Positions 10,346 to 19,397 of a DNA stretch of 64,000 nt are shown here, one piece after another. The stretch covers positions 1 through 64,000 of the forward strand of contig NZ_NOIU01000002.1 in the NCBI RefSeq assembly GCF_004136635.1. The letters run 5' to 3'. The notes under the pieces were generated by a model. The model saw nothing but the letters and a program-made list of their open reading frames with translations. It had not been told where the DNA came from and searched no databases. Numbering within the stretch: position 1 is the first letter of the stretch; every line of letters begins with the position of its first letter. The translations under genes and the position numbers were made by a program. Source of the DNA: Rothia halotolerans. Lineage in GTDB: Bacteria; Actinomycetota; Actinomycetes; Actinomycetales; Micrococcaceae.

Positions 10346-11322
10346 CCGCGCGCGCCGAGGCACCGCCCGCCCTGGACCGGGCGATGCGGCGCTACCTGCA
10401 GCACCTGACCGTGGAGCGCGGGCTCTCCGCCAACACGCTCTCCTCCTACCGCCGCGACCTCGAGCGCTACCTGGAGCACCTGAGGGCCGAGGGCGTGGCC
10501 AGCGGGCCGGCCGACGTCGCCACTTCCGACGTCCAGGCCTTCGTGCGGCGGCTGGCCCGCCCGGCGGGGGAGGGAGGCCTCGGGCTCTCGACCCGCAGCG
10601 TGGCCCGGGCGGTGGTCGCCGTGCGGGGGATGCACCGGTTCTGGGTCCGCGAGGGCCTGGCCGAGGTCGACGCCGCGGAGCCCGTCGCGCCGCCGCGGCC
10701 CGGCGAGCGGCTGCCCAAGGCGCTGCCGGTGGACACGGTCGCGCGGATCCTCGACGCCCCGGACCGGGAGACGCCCGCGGGAGTGCGCGACGCCGCCCTG
10801 CTGGAGTTCCTCTACTCGAGCGGGGCCCGCATCTCCGAGGCGGTGGGGGTGGACCGGGACGACCTGTCCTCCGCGGCCGGCTCCGTCACGGCCGAGGCCG
10901 GGGGCGAGGAGGGATTCGTCCGGCTGCTGGGCAAAGGCGGCAAGGAGCGGATCGTGCCGGTCGGCTCCTACGCGGGGGAGGCCATCGGGGCGTACCTGGT
11001 CCGGGGGAGGCCGCAGTTCGCCGCCAAGGGGCGCGGGAACCCCGCGCTGTTCCTCAACGCCCGCGGAGGGCGGCTGACCCGGCAGGGGGCGTGGCTGATC
11101 CTCCGGAAGGCCGCCGAGCGGGCGCACGTGAGCGAGGAGGTCTCCCCGCACACCCTGCGCCACTCCTTCGCGACCCACCTGCTGGAGGGCGGGGCCGACA
11201 TCCGGGTGGTGCAGGAGCTGCTGGGGCACGCCTCGCTGACCACCACCCAGATCTACACCCGGGTCACGGCCGACACCCTCCGCGAGGTCTTCCTGACCAG
11301 CCACCCGCGGGCGCTGGGGTGA
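10342..11322 (+). CDS. xerD: Site-specific tyrosine recombinase XerD
   Basis: 326 residues. The N-terminal SAM-like core-binding domain (about 10-105: [19 protein letters not shown]) and the catalytic domain are complete. Catalytic residues: Arg in [10 protein letters not shown] near 162, His and Arg in [12 protein letters not shown] near 270, His in [10 protein letters not shown] and the tyrosine nucleophile in IYTRV near 305. It resolves chromosome dimers at dif with XerC. The ATG at 10342 overlaps the Nudix stop; an in-frame ATG at 10303 is less likely. Its position in the housekeeping block, beside Nudix, argues against a phage integrase. Confidence 0.95.
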   Translation: MTARAEAPPALDRAMRRYLQHLTVERGLSANTLSSYRRDLERYLEHLRAEGVASGPADVATSDVQAFVRRLARPAGEGGLGLSTRSVARAVVAVRGMHRFWVREGLAEVDAAEPVAPPRPGERLPKALPVDTVARILDAPDRETPAGVRDAALLEFLYSSGARISEAVGVDRDDLSSAAGSVTAEAGGEEGFVRLLGKGGKERIVPVGSYAGEAIGAYLVRGRPQFAAKGRGNPALFLNARGGRLTRQGAWLILRKAAERAHVSEEVSPHTLRHSFATHLLEGGADIRVVQELLGHASLTTTQIYTRVTADTLREVFLTSHPRALG

Positions 11323-11455
11323 GCGGGGCGGCTGTGCCGGGCCGGCCGCCCGCCCAGCACCCAGCCGGGTGCGTCGGCGCGCGGGGTCCGGCGCGGCTCT
11401 CACCGGGGCCGGGCCGCGCCGCCCGCGGACGGGGCGGCCCACGTCGTCGTCGTGC

Positions 11456-12616
11456 CTACGCCTCGGCGGACCGCTCCGGCAGGTGCCGCTCCTCCGGACC
11501 GGAGTAGGCGGAGAGCGGGCGGATCAGCGAGTTGTCCGCCAGCTGCTCCATCACGTGCGCCGTCCACCCGGTGATGCGGGAGGCGACGAACAGCGGCGTG
11601 AAGGTCCGGGTGTCGAAGCCCATGAGGTGGTAGAGCGGGCCGGTCGGGTAGTCGAGGTTGGGCTTGATGCCCTTGGCCTCGTCCATCGACTTCGCCAGGC
11701 CGTTGTACAGCCCCAGCATCTCGGGCCGGCCGTAGTGCTCGATCAGCTCGTGCAGGGAATCCTGCATGGTCGGCACCCGGGAGTCGCCGTGCTTGTACAC
11801 GCGGTGGCCGAAGCCCATGACCTTGCGCTTCTCGGCCAGGGCCGCGTCCATCCACTCCTTGGCGCGCCGCTCGGCGTCCTCCTCGGACTCGTCCTCGCGG
11901 ATGCCGATCTCCTCGAAGGTCTCCATGACCGCCTCGTTGGCCCCGCCGTGCAGCGCCCCCTTCAGTGCCCCGACGGCCCCGGTGACCGCCGAGTGCAGGT
12001 CGGACAGGGAGGAGGCGATGGTGCGGGCGGTGAAGGTCGAGCAGTTGAAGGAGTGCTCGGCGTAGAGCACCATCGAGACCGAGAACGCGGAGACGACCTC
12101 GGGGGCGGGGACCTCTCCGAAGGTCATGTGCAGGAAGTTCTCGCAGTATCCGAGGTCCTCCCGCGGCTCCACGAGCTCCTGACCGCGGCGGCGGCGCTGG
12201 TCGTAGGCGACCACCGCGGGCATGACCGCGAACAGGCGCTGCGACTTGACCAGGTTGGCCTCCGGGGAGGAGTCCTCCGAGGCCGGGTCCTGGGCGCCCA
12301 GCACGGAGACCGCCGTGCGGCACACGTCCATGGGGTGGCAGTCCAGGGGCAGGGCGTCGATCACGGCCTTCAGCTCGGGGGAGAGCGCCCGGTGGGACCG
12401 CTCGGCCTCGAGGAACTCGGCCAGCTCCCGCTCCCCGGGCAGCTCGCCCGTCCAGATCAGCAGGGCCACCTCCTCGAAGGAGCAGCGCTCGGCCAGCTCC
12501 TGGACCGGGTAGCCCCGGTACAGCAGCGAATTGGAGTCGGGGTTCACCTTGGAGATCGCCGTGGTGTCCGCGACGACGCCGGCCAGGCCCTTGCGGATCT
12601 CGCTCTCAGTGCTCAT
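11456..12616 (-). CDS. prpC: 2-Methylcitrate synthase (citrate synthase family)
   Basis: 386 residues. Citrate-synthase fold with conserved His in YAEHSFNCSTF, LHGGANEA and MGFGHRVYK, plus a late Asp in the FDTRTFTPLF region. It condenses propionyl-CoA with oxaloacetate. The family call as methylcitrate rather than citrate synthase rests on length and on the adjacent prpB and prpD. The ATG at 12616 is preceded by GAGGAGG. Last gene of the gntR-prpD-prpB-prpC operon. Confidence 0.93.
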   Translation of the reverse strand: MSTESEIRKGLAGVVADTTAISKVNPDSNSLLYRGYPVQELAERCSFEEVALLIWTGELPGERELAEFLEAERSHRALSPELKAVIDALPLDCHPMDVCRTAVSVLGAQDPASEDSSPEANLVKSQRLFAVMPAVVAYDQRRRRGQELVEPREDLGYCENFLHMTFGEVPAPEVVSAFSVSMVLYAEHSFNCSTFTARTIASSLSDLHSAVTGAVGALKGALHGGANEAVMETFEEIGIREDESEEDAERRAKEWMDAALAEKRKVMGFGHRVYKHGDSRVPTMQDSLHELIEHYGRPEMLGLYNGLAKSMDEAKGIKPNLDYPTGPLYHLMGFDTRTFTPLFVASRITGWTAHVMEQLADNSLIRPLSAYSGPEERHLPERSAEA

Positions 12617-12654
12617 GTCATCCTCCTCGAAGACGGTGTGGGAACCATTCTCGC

Positions 12655-13566
12655 TCAATCCGCGTAGCGCTGGGGGACCTCGAAGTTGAAGATCCCCTCG
12701 TCGAAGCGGTTGTACCCCTCGTAGTCCACCAGCTCGTAGAGGCGGGAGCGGGTCAGCATCGCGTCCACCGCGGCCTCCTGCGTGCCGTCGCGCCGGATGG
12801 TGTCCAGGACGCCCTCCATGGCCCCGAGCGCGCTGCGCAGCAGGGTCACGGGGTAGATGACCATGTCGGCCCCGGCCTCGCCGAGCTCCTCGACGGTGTA
12901 CAGCCGGGACTTGCCGAACTCGGTCATGTTGGCCAGGATCGGCACGTCGACGGCGGCGCGCACGGCCCGGAACTCGTCCAGGTCCTTCATGGCCTCGGGG
13001 AAGATCGCGTCGGCGCCGGCGTCGACCAGGGCCCGCATCCGCTCGATCGCGGCGTCGAGGCCCTCGACGCCGCGCAGGTCGGTCCGCGCCATGACAAGGA
13101 AGTTCTCGTCCCGGCGGGCCTCCGCGGCGGCCTTGACCCGCTGGACGGCGGTCTCCTCGTCCACGATGTTCTTGTTCTCGAGGTGCCCGCACCGCTTGGG
13201 GTTGAACTGGTCCTCGATGTGGCAGCCGGCCAGCCCGGCGGCCTCGAGCTCCTGGACGGTGCGCGCGACGTTCATCGGCTCGCCGAAGCCGGTGTCCGCG
13301 TCGACGATCGCCGGCAGGTCCGTCATCCGGGCGATCTGGCCGGCGCGCTGGGCCACCTCGGTCAGCGTCGTGAGCCCGATGTCCGGGAAGCCGAGCTCGT
13401 TGGCCAGCACGGCGCCGGAGATGTAGACGCCGTCGAAGCCCTTCTCCTGGATCAGCCGCGCGGAGAGCGGGGTGTAGGCGCCGGGGAACTGCCTGATCGG
13501 GCCCTCGGAGAGGAGCCGGCGCAGCTCGCGGCGCTTCTGCTCGGGCGTGGTGCTCGGGTACAGCAT
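12655..13566 (-). CDS. prpB: 2-Methylisocitrate lyase
   Basis: 303 residues of the isocitrate lyase/PEP mutase superfamily. It cleaves 2-methylisocitrate to pyruvate and succinate. The catalytic-loop motif KRCGH (IEDQFNPKRCGHLENK) and metal-binding DADTGFGEP are present. The ATG abuts the prpD stop with no gap, so the genes are co-translated. Confidence 0.95.
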   Translation of the reverse strand: MLYPSTTPEQKRRELRRLLSEGPIRQFPGAYTPLSARLIQEKGFDGVYISGAVLANELGFPDIGLTTLTEVAQRAGQIARMTDLPAIVDADTGFGEPMNVARTVQELEAAGLAGCHIEDQFNPKRCGHLENKNIVDEETAVQRVKAAAEARRDENFLVMARTDLRGVEGLDAAIERMRALVDAGADAIFPEAMKDLDEFRAVRAAVDVPILANMTEFGKSRLYTVEELGEAGADMVIYPVTLLRSALGAMEGVLDTIRRDGTQEAAVDAMLTRSRLYELVDYEGYNRFDEGIFNFEVPQRYAD

Positions 13567-15087
13567 CTAGAAGATTCCCTTCGGTCCGGCGGCCAGGTCG
13601 ATCCCGGCGGTGAGGTTGAGCGCGCCCAGCTCCCCGGCGGTCAGCGACTCGAGGTTCTCGGCGGCGTCGATGAAGCGGTCCAGCTCGGAGTCGGCGACCG
13701 AGCCCTCGGCGAGGCCGCGCAGCTTGGCCACGTACTGCTCGCGGGCGAAGGGACGCGCGCCGAGCGGGTGGGCGTCCGCCACGGCGATCTCCTCGACGAT
13801 GGTGCTCCCGTCGGTCAGCGTGATCTCCGCGCGGCCGCCGAAGGCCTTCTCGGACGGGTCGCTCGCGTGGTAGCGGCGGGTCCACTCCGGGTCCTCCCGG
13901 GTGGTGACCCTGCGCCACAGGGCCACGGTGTCCGGGCGGCCGGCGCGCTCCGGGGCGTAGGAGGCGCGGTGGTCCCACGCCCCGTCCTGCAGGGCGACGG
14001 TGAAGATGTAGGGGATCGAGTGGTCCAGGGTCTCCCGGGAGGCCGTGGGCTCGTACTTCTGCGGGTCGTTGGCGCCGGAGCCGATCACGTAGTGGGTGTG
14101 GTGGGAGGTGTGCAGCACGATGGACTCGACCCGCTCCGGGTTGCCGAGCTCGGGGTGCTCGGCGTGCAACCGGCGGGCGAGGTCGATCCAGGCCTGCGCC
14201 TGGTACTCCGCGGAGTGCTCCTTGGTATAGGTGTCCAGGATCGCGCGCTTGGGCTCGCCGGGGGCGGGCAGCGGGACCTGGTACACGGCGTCGGGCCCGT
14301 CCAGCATCCAGGCGACGACGCCGTCCTCGCCCTCGTAGATCGGCACCGGCGAGGTCTGCCCCCGCATCGCTCGGTCCACGGACTCCACGGCCATCTTCCC
14401 GGCGAAGGCGGGGGCGTAGGCCTTCCACGTGGAGATCTCGCCCTTGCGGGACTGCCGGGTGGCGGTGGTGGTGTGCAGGGCCTGCCCGATGGCCTGGAAG
14501 ATCGTCTCGGCGTCCAGCCCCAGCAGGGTGCCGATGCCGGCCGCGGCCGAGGGGCCGAGGTGGGCGACGTGGTCGATCTTGTGCTCGTGCAGGCTGATGG
14601 CCTTGACCAGGTCCACCTGGACCTCGTACCCGGTCGCGATGCCGCGCAGCAGCTCCGCGCCCGAGCGGCCGGCGTGCTGGGCCACCGCGAGGATCGGCGG
14701 GATGTTGTCCCCGGGGTGGGAGTACTCGGCGGCGAGGAAGGTGTCGTGATAGTCCAGCTCGCGGACGGCGACGCCGTTGGCCCACGCGGCCCACTCGGGG
14801 GAGACTCGGGTCGCGGCGGCGTCGAGCCCGTACAGGGCGGAGCCGGCACCGTTCGGGCCGGGGGCGTGGCACAGGGCCTGGTCGCGGGCGGAGACGATCG
14901 GCGCGCGGTTCAGCGAGGCGACGGCCACCGAGGCGTTGTCGAGGATGCGGTTGACGATCATCTCGCGGACCTCGGCCTGGACCTCCACGGGGTCGGCGGC
15001 GACCTGGGCGATCCTGAAGGCCAGCTGGTCCTCGCGGGGCAGGTTCTCGTCGCTGCGGTAGACGCGGACGGGGTGGGTGACGGTCAC
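13567..15087 (-). CDS. prpD: 2-Methylcitrate dehydratase (MmgE/PrpD family)
   Basis: 506 residues, full length. It dehydrates 2-methylcitrate to methyl-cis-aconitate; the rehydration step then needs aconitase, which is not in this window. Family features include [21 protein letters not shown] near 115-135 and [17 protein letters not shown] near 210. The GTG start at 15087 lies in a GTGA overlap with the gntR stop and has GGGAGGAA 8 bases upstream. A longer in-frame reading to 15801 is rejected because it would overlap gntR entirely. Confidence 0.95.
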   Translation of the reverse strand: MTVTHPVRVYRSDENLPREDQLAFRIAQVAADPVEVQAEVREMIVNRILDNASVAVASLNRAPIVSARDQALCHAPGPNGAGSALYGLDAAATRVSPEWAAWANGVAVRELDYHDTFLAAEYSHPGDNIPPILAVAQHAGRSGAELLRGIATGYEVQVDLVKAISLHEHKIDHVAHLGPSAAAGIGTLLGLDAETIFQAIGQALHTTTATRQSRKGEISTWKAYAPAFAGKMAVESVDRAMRGQTSPVPIYEGEDGVVAWMLDGPDAVYQVPLPAPGEPKRAILDTYTKEHSAEYQAQAWIDLARRLHAEHPELGNPERVESIVLHTSHHTHYVIGSGANDPQKYEPTASRETLDHSIPYIFTVALQDGAWDHRASYAPERAGRPDTVALWRRVTTREDPEWTRRYHASDPSEKAFGGRAEITLTDGSTIVEEIAVADAHPLGARPFAREQYVAKLRGLAEGSVADSELDRFIDAAENLESLTAGELGALNLTAGIDLAAGPKGIF

Positions 15088-15740
15088 GGGTGTTCCTCCC
15101 TGGTGGTGGAGATGGCGGCCAGGATGGCAGCCATCGAGTTGCTCAGATGGACTCGGGTGCAGGCCCGGGCGAGCTCCGGGTCGCCGGCCGCGACGGCGCG
15201 GGCGATCTGGGCGTGCTCGGCGGCCGCGCCGCGCAGGCGCCGCTCGTCGCCCTTGGACAGCCTGCGCACGCGGCTCAGGTGGACGCGCAGGCTGCGCTGG
15301 GCCTGGACGAGGTAGGAGCTGGCCACCGCGGCGTCGAGGGCGGCGTCCAGGCGGTCCGCGAGGGCGTAGTAGGCGTGGCGATCGTCGTCGTCCTGGCCCG
15401 GGTCCTCGGCCATGGCCTCGAGGCGGCGGGCGAGCTCGGCGAAGAGGCCGGCGTCGCCGCGCTGGGCGGCCAGTCCCGCGGCCTGGGCGTCCAGGGCCAT
15501 GCGCAGCTCGAACATGGCCCGCACGGACTCCGCGGAGACGGGGGAGACGGCGAGGCCGCGGCCCGGCTGGGGCTCCACGAGCCCCTCGGAGAGCAGGCGG
15601 GAGAAGGCCTCGCGGACCGGCGTCCGGGAGACGCCGAGGCGGGCGGCCTGCTCGACCTCGCTGAGCACGGTGCCCGGGGCCAAGCGCCATTCGACGATGT
15701 CCTCGTGCAGGAGGCGGTGGGCGCGCTCGCCTGCTCTCAT
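15084..15740 (-). CDS. GntR-family (FCD) regulator of the prp operon
   Basis: 218 residues. The N-terminal winged helix (about 5-70: [20 protein letters not shown] and [17 protein letters not shown]) is followed by an all-helical FCD ligand domain with the usual acid/His metal or ligand positions. First gene of the operon, with GAGGAGGTGGG before its ATG. It probably represses its own operon through the two TGTATACA sites upstream and responds to a propionate-pathway intermediate; both are inferences from position. Confidence 0.9.
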   Translation of the reverse strand: MRAGERAHRLLHEDIVEWRLAPGTVLSEVEQAARLGVSRTPVREAFSRLLSEGLVEPQPGRGLAVSPVSAESVRAMFELRMALDAQAAGLAAQRGDAGLFAELARRLEAMAEDPGQDDDDRHAYYALADRLDAALDAAVASSYLVQAQRSLRVHLSRVRRLSKGDERRLRGAAAEHAQIARAVAAGDPELARACTRVHLSNSMAAILAAISTTREEHP

Positions 15741-15816
15741 GCTGGTCCCACCTCCTCGTCCTCATCCCTTCCCGGGTCTCCCGTGCGGTGACGGGGACCA
15801 CGTGCTTCTTCCTCTA

Positions 15817-15845
15817 TGTATACACAGGTTTGGGCCAAGGCTCAA
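15817..15845 (-). promoter_or_regulatory. Promoter of gntR-prpDBC with overlapping operator
   Basis: On the minus strand -35 TTGAGC (complement of 15840-15845), a 17-bp spacer and -10 TATACA (complement of 15817-15822). The -10 lies inside the palindrome TGTATACA (15817-15824), a TGTA half-site typical of FCD-type GntR proteins, so bound regulator would block polymerase. Confidence 0.75.
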
Positions 15846-15891
15846 AGATCCGCGTTCCGGAGGTGAGTGCGAGCGGGGTGAACGGGTGAAG

Positions 15892-15899
15892 TGTATACA
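15892..15899. promoter_or_regulatory. Second TGTATACA operator copy
   Basis: An identical perfect 8-bp palindrome lies exactly 75 bp from the one at 15817. That is about seven helical turns, so both face the same side of the DNA, suggesting a looped or cooperative GntR complex. Confidence 0.6.
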
Positions 15900-16018
15900 G
15901 AGAGGGCGTGGGGCATGGAACGGAGCGGGCGGGCGGAGCGAGGGAAGGGGCGGAACGCGGAACAGGACGGACGGGAGGAACTGGGGAAGGACGGAAGGAG
16001 GGGGTGCGGGCGGCGGGG

Positions 16019-16738
16019 TCAGCCGATCCAGGGGTACTCGATCTCCGGGCGCCCCGGCGTGCCGTGCCGTCCCCGCCTGCCCACGAGCGAGCCGCGGTGC
16101 AGGTGCTCGAGGTAACGGCGGGCGGTCACCCGGGAGAGGTCGAGCATCCGGGCGACCTCTCCCGCCGAGAGCGCCCGCTCGGCCTCCCGCAGCGCTCGCG
16201 AGACGGCCTCGAGGGTCTCCGGGGAGAGCCCGCGGGGCAGGTCGGCGGAGGAGGCCTCGCCGTCGCGGCCCCACAGCCTGTCGATGTCCTCCTGGGCGAA
16301 GCTCGCACCGCCGCTCAGCCGCTCGCGGAAGGATCCGTAGGCGGCGAGCTTGGCGTGGAGATGGGTGAGGCTGAAGGGCTTGACCAGGTAGCCGAAGGCC
16401 CCCTGGAGGGAGGCCGAGCGCAGGCTGGCCGCGTCCCGCCGGGCGGTCACCACGATGATGTCCACGGGCAGGTCCGCGCCGCGGATGAAGCGCGCGACCT
16501 CGAATCCGGAGCGGTCCGGCAGGGTGAGGTCGAGGAGCACGAGGTCGAGGGGGCGCTGCGCGGCGGCCTCGGCGCGCAGCGCGGCCACCGCGGCCTGGGC
16601 GTTGTAGGCGACCGCCGCCACCTCGAAGCCCTCGAGGGAGCGGATGTACTCGGCGTGGGAGGAGGCGGTGATCTGCTCGTCATCGACGACCAGCACGCGC
16701 ACGGTCCCGGCAGGAGGCGGGAGGGGCTGCGGCGTCAT
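16019..16738 (-). CDS. CitB/DcuR-type response regulator
   Basis: 239 residues. Receiver domain about 12-130 with acidic pair VVDDEQ, phosphoacceptor Asp in LVLLDLTLPD near 68 and the conserved Lys in YLVKPFSL. The C-terminal winged-helix region (LSAGEVARMLDLSRVTARRYLEHL) is of the CitB/DcuR kind. The start overlaps the kinase stop by 4 bases. This class usually responds to external citrate or C4-dicarboxylates; the DctA-type carrier at 21676 is a likely target, by inference. Confidence 0.92.
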   Translation of the reverse strand: MTPQPLPPPAGTVRVLVVDDEQITASSHAEYIRSLEGFEVAAVAYNAQAAVAALRAEAAAQRPLDLVLLDLTLPDRSGFEVARFIRGADLPVDIIVVTARRDAASLRSASLQGAFGYLVKPFSLTHLHAKLAAYGSFRERLSGGASFAQEDIDRLWGRDGEASSADLPRGLSPETLEAVSRALREAERALSAGEVARMLDLSRVTARRYLEHLHRGSLVGRRGRHGTPGRPEIEYPWIG

Positions 16739-18045
16739 CGGCGTGCTCCTGGGGTCTCGGGCGGAGGCGGTGCGGCGGGGGCGGTGGCGCGGCGGGGGAG
16801 GCTGACGGTGAAGACCGCGCCGGCGTCGTTGGCGGCCGTGACCGTGCCCCGGTGCCGCTCGATCATCTCACGGAGCAGGTGCAGGCCCACCCCGCGCCCG
16901 GCGCTGGTGCCGGTCTTGGAGGAGTATCCCCACTCGAAGATCAGGGACTCCGTACCGGGCGGGAGGCCGGGGCCGGAGTCGGCGACGACGATCTCCCACC
17001 CGGCGTCGGTCTCGCTCAGGTCCACCTCGATCTGACGGGGCGCGCCCTCCGGGTTCTCCGCCACGGCGTCCATCGCGTTGTCCACCAGGTTCCCGACCAC
17101 CGAGACCAGCTCGACGTCGCTGAGCGGAACTTCGTCCCAGGAGCCGCGCAGCTCGACGTCGACGGCGATGCCCCGCTCCCGCGCCTCCGCCTTCTTCCCG
17201 GTCAGCAGGGCCGCCAGGGCGGGGAGCTGGTCGCCCGCCGCGAGCTCCGCCTCCCACTCGCGTCCGGTGGCGATGTCCCCCTCGGCGAAGCCCCGGGCCT
17301 CCTCCACGCGGCCCAGCTCCAGGAGGGTCAGGACGGTGTGCATCCGGTTGCGGTGCTCGTGGTTCTGGGAGCGCAGCGCGGCGGTCAGGGAGCGGGTGGC
17401 CTCGGCCTGCAGGATGTCCTCGCGGCTGAAGCCGAGCGTCGCACGGTTCAGGTAGCGGAAGATCAGGACGGTCGAGGCGGTGCTGGCGACCAGCAGCGTG
17501 CCCGCCACCAGCGCCACGAGCGGCACCTGCGCGCGGACCACCGTGGAGATCTCGTCCAGCGTCACCCCCGTGGAGACCAGGCCTAGAACCTCGCCTTCCG
17601 CGCTGTAGACCGGCGCGATGGTACGCATCGAGAGCCCCAGCGTCCCGCGCTCCTCCAGGGTCTCGGCCTCCCCGGCCTGCGCCCCGACGATCTCGCCCTG
17701 GTACGGCAGGCCGATGGAGGAGGGGTTCTCGTGCGTGTACCGCACGCCGTCGGGGGACATGATCGTGATGAAACTGACCGTGGAGTTCTCGGTGATGCCG
17801 TGCACGTAGTCCTGCAGCCCGTCGCTGGGGTCATCCGCCATCAGGCGCTCGACGACGTACGGGTCCCGGGCGAGCGAGGCGGTCAGCGTGCGGGTGACCT
17901 CCCCGGCCCGGTCCCTCGCCGCGTTCTGGGCCTGCCAGTAAAACGCGGCGGCCACCACGGCGCAGACGACGAGCACGACCAGCATCTGCGAGATGAGGAA
18001 GGAACGGGCGATGTTCCAGTGGAAGCGGGGGAGCAGGGAGCGCAT
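16735..18045 (-). CDS. CitA/DcuS-type sensor histidine kinase
   Basis: 436 residues. TM1 about 14-36, an extracytoplasmic PAS-like sensor about 40-165 (YVHGITENSTVSFITIMSPD, IAPVYSAEGEVLGLVSTG), TM2 about 173-195, then the phospho-acceptor helix QNHEHRNRMHTVLTLLELG and ATPase boxes N (NLVDNAMDAV), G1 (DSGPGLP) and G2 (GRGVGLHLL). The architecture matches citrate and dicarboxylate sensors. The linker between TM2 and the kinase is short, without an obvious second PAS domain. Ends in a Pro/Ala-rich tail. Confidence 0.92.
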   Translation of the reverse strand: MRSLLPRFHWNIARSFLISQMLVVLVVCAVVAAAFYWQAQNAARDRAGEVTRTLTASLARDPYVVERLMADDPSDGLQDYVHGITENSTVSFITIMSPDGVRYTHENPSSIGLPYQGEIVGAQAGEAETLEERGTLGLSMRTIAPVYSAEGEVLGLVSTGVTLDEISTVVRAQVPLVALVAGTLLVASTASTVLIFRYLNRATLGFSREDILQAEATRSLTAALRSQNHEHRNRMHTVLTLLELGRVEEARGFAEGDIATGREWEAELAAGDQLPALAALLTGKKAEARERGIAVDVELRGSWDEVPLSDVELVSVVGNLVDNAMDAVAENPEGAPRQIEVDLSETDAGWEIVVADSGPGLPPGTESLIFEWGYSSKTGTSAGRGVGLHLLREMIERHRGTVTAANDAGAVFTVSLPRRATAPAAPPPPETPGARR

Positions 18046-18100
18046 GCGAGAACCCTATACGGCGGCCGGCACGGTGGGGCGCCGGTGGGAGAATGCGAGC

Positions 18101-18697
18101 ATGACGAAGGCATCGGAGGCAGTCCTCGAGGAGATCTGGCGCTCGCTCCACGCGGCGACCGCACGGCACACGCCGTTCACCCTGGGCTATCTGGGGACGG
18201 TCGACGCGGAGGGCGCGCCCCGTGTGCGTGCGGTCATCCTCCGGCGCGTCGACCGGGAGTGGGGCGAGCTCGCCTTGGCGACCGACCGGCGCTCGGCGAA
18301 GGTCTCCGAGATCGCCGGGAACCCGCGGGTCGCGCTGACCGTGTACGACGAGGAGCGTTCGGTGCAGCAGAGGATCGAGGGGAGGGCCCGGCTGGACGAC
18401 TCCGCGGAGCGTGAGCGCGTCTGGGTCTCGCTCGGCTCTCACAGCAGGGACCTCTACCGCTCGCCGTGGGCACCCGGCACGATCTTGCCGGCGGAGGCGG
18501 GCGACGACGTCGAGCCCCGGCCGGCGGAGACGCACGCGGAGGCGGCAACGGACGACGCCGCCGCCTTCGAGCGCTTCGCCTGGGTCAGGATCGAGTGCGA
18601 GCGCCTCGACTGGCTCGACCTCTCGGCCTCGCCACAGGAGCGGTGGGAGTTCAGACGGGGCGCGGACGAGTGGGAGGGGCAGCGGATCGTGCCCTAG
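18101..18697 (+). CDS. Pyridoxamine-phosphate-oxidase-like FMN-binding protein
   Basis: 198 residues. Split-barrel FMN-binding fold of the PNPOx superfamily: FTLGYLGTVDAEGAPRVRAVIL, LATDRRSAKVSEIAGNPRVALTVYD and the C-terminal WVRIECERLDWLDLS, PQERWEFRR. Enzymes of this subgroup act as flavin oxidases or reductases or only bind FMN; true PNP oxidase activity is not assured. The ATG at 18101 fits the start of similarity. Divergent from the sensor kinase with 55 bp between them. Confidence 0.82.
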   Translation: MTKASEAVLEEIWRSLHAATARHTPFTLGYLGTVDAEGAPRVRAVILRRVDREWGELALATDRRSAKVSEIAGNPRVALTVYDEERSVQQRIEGRARLDDSAERERVWVSLGSHSRDLYRSPWAPGTILPAEAGDDVEPRPAETHAEAATDDAAAFERFAWVRIECERLDWLDLSASPQERWEFRRGADEWEGQRIVP

Positions 18698-18756
18698 GAC
18701 TTCTCTCCCGGCATCTGAGGGCCGTGGGCGAGGTCCGGGCGTGGGAGGATGGCGGC

Positions 18757-19289
18757 ATGGTCTCTCCCCAGGCACTCAGCGAAGCCGAGCGGCGTCTCGT
18801 CGCCGGGTGGGCTGCCGACTCGCCGAGCGGGTCCTGCCGCTCTTCGAGGCGGAGGGCCCCTCGGACGGACGGCCACGCGATGCGATCGCCCGTGCCCGGG
18901 CGTTCGGCAGGGGCGAGCTCGGTGCCGCGGAGGAGATCAAGAGGCGGTTCGTAGCCGGGCGCGCGGCCGGGTCCGCGCACACCCCGGCGGGAGCGGCCGC
19001 GGCCAGGGCGGCGGCCCAGGCCTCCGGCGTCGCGCATATGGGAGCCCACGCGCTGGGGGCGGCTGCCTACGCCGCGAAGGCTGCGGGCCTCGCCCCGCCA
19101 GACCGTCCCGGGGCGAGGCACGAGGAGATCTCCTGGCAGCTCGGGAGGATGTCGCCGGAGGTGCGTGCCGCGCTGCGGCTCCTGCCGCCGCTGGGCGAGG
19201 ATGCGGCGGGGCCGCTGGGGCGGGGGCTGCTGGCAACCGGCGTCCTCGGCGAGGTCATCCGGGAGATCCAAGCGGAGCTTGGTTCGTGA
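18757..19289 (+). pseudogene. Frameshifted Imm5-like putative immunity protein
   Basis: Two frames together give one protein. Residues from ATG 18757 read MVSPQALSEAERRLVAGWAA; after a frame change near 18820 the other frame continues AERVLPLFEAEGPSDG and on to GLLATGVLGEVIREIQAEL, a pattern I know from actinobacterial proteins annotated as putative immunity proteins. The intact family reads WAADCAERVL; here ACTCGCC appears where ACTGCGCC would keep frame, so one base is missing. Either a real inactivation or a sequencing error. The downstream part is otherwise free of stops. Confidence 0.7.
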
Positions 19290-19350
19290 GCCGCGGTGAT
19301 TTGATGGGCCCTTAATTCGTAACCTCTCCTGCCCCGGAAGATGGTGGTCT

Positions 19351-19372
19351 GAGAGGGGGCGGCCGCCCTCTT
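19351..19372 (-). terminator. Possible terminator of the DUF4041 gene
   Basis: A GC-rich inverted repeat centred on GCGGCCGC with flanking GAGGG and CCCTC, just downstream of the leftward gene ending at 19398. No T run. Confidence 0.35.
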
Positions 19373-19397
19373 CGTTCCATACACTGCGTGATTCGGT

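Noticed and set aside
10342-11322. Tyrosine recombinase as phage integrase marking a prophage
   Set aside because: All features and the Nudix-coupled position fit housekeeping XerD; no phage genes or att sites adjoin.
11456-14872. One 1138-codon open frame covering prpC and the region of prpB and prpD
   Set aside because: Only its last third (prpC) has protein-like content; the rest is the shadow of prpB and prpD, each with its own start and motifs.
16019-18045. Two-component system as regulator of the adjacent prp operon
   Set aside because: The prp operon has its own GntR with two clear operators; CitAB-type systems usually control transport, so dctA is the better target.
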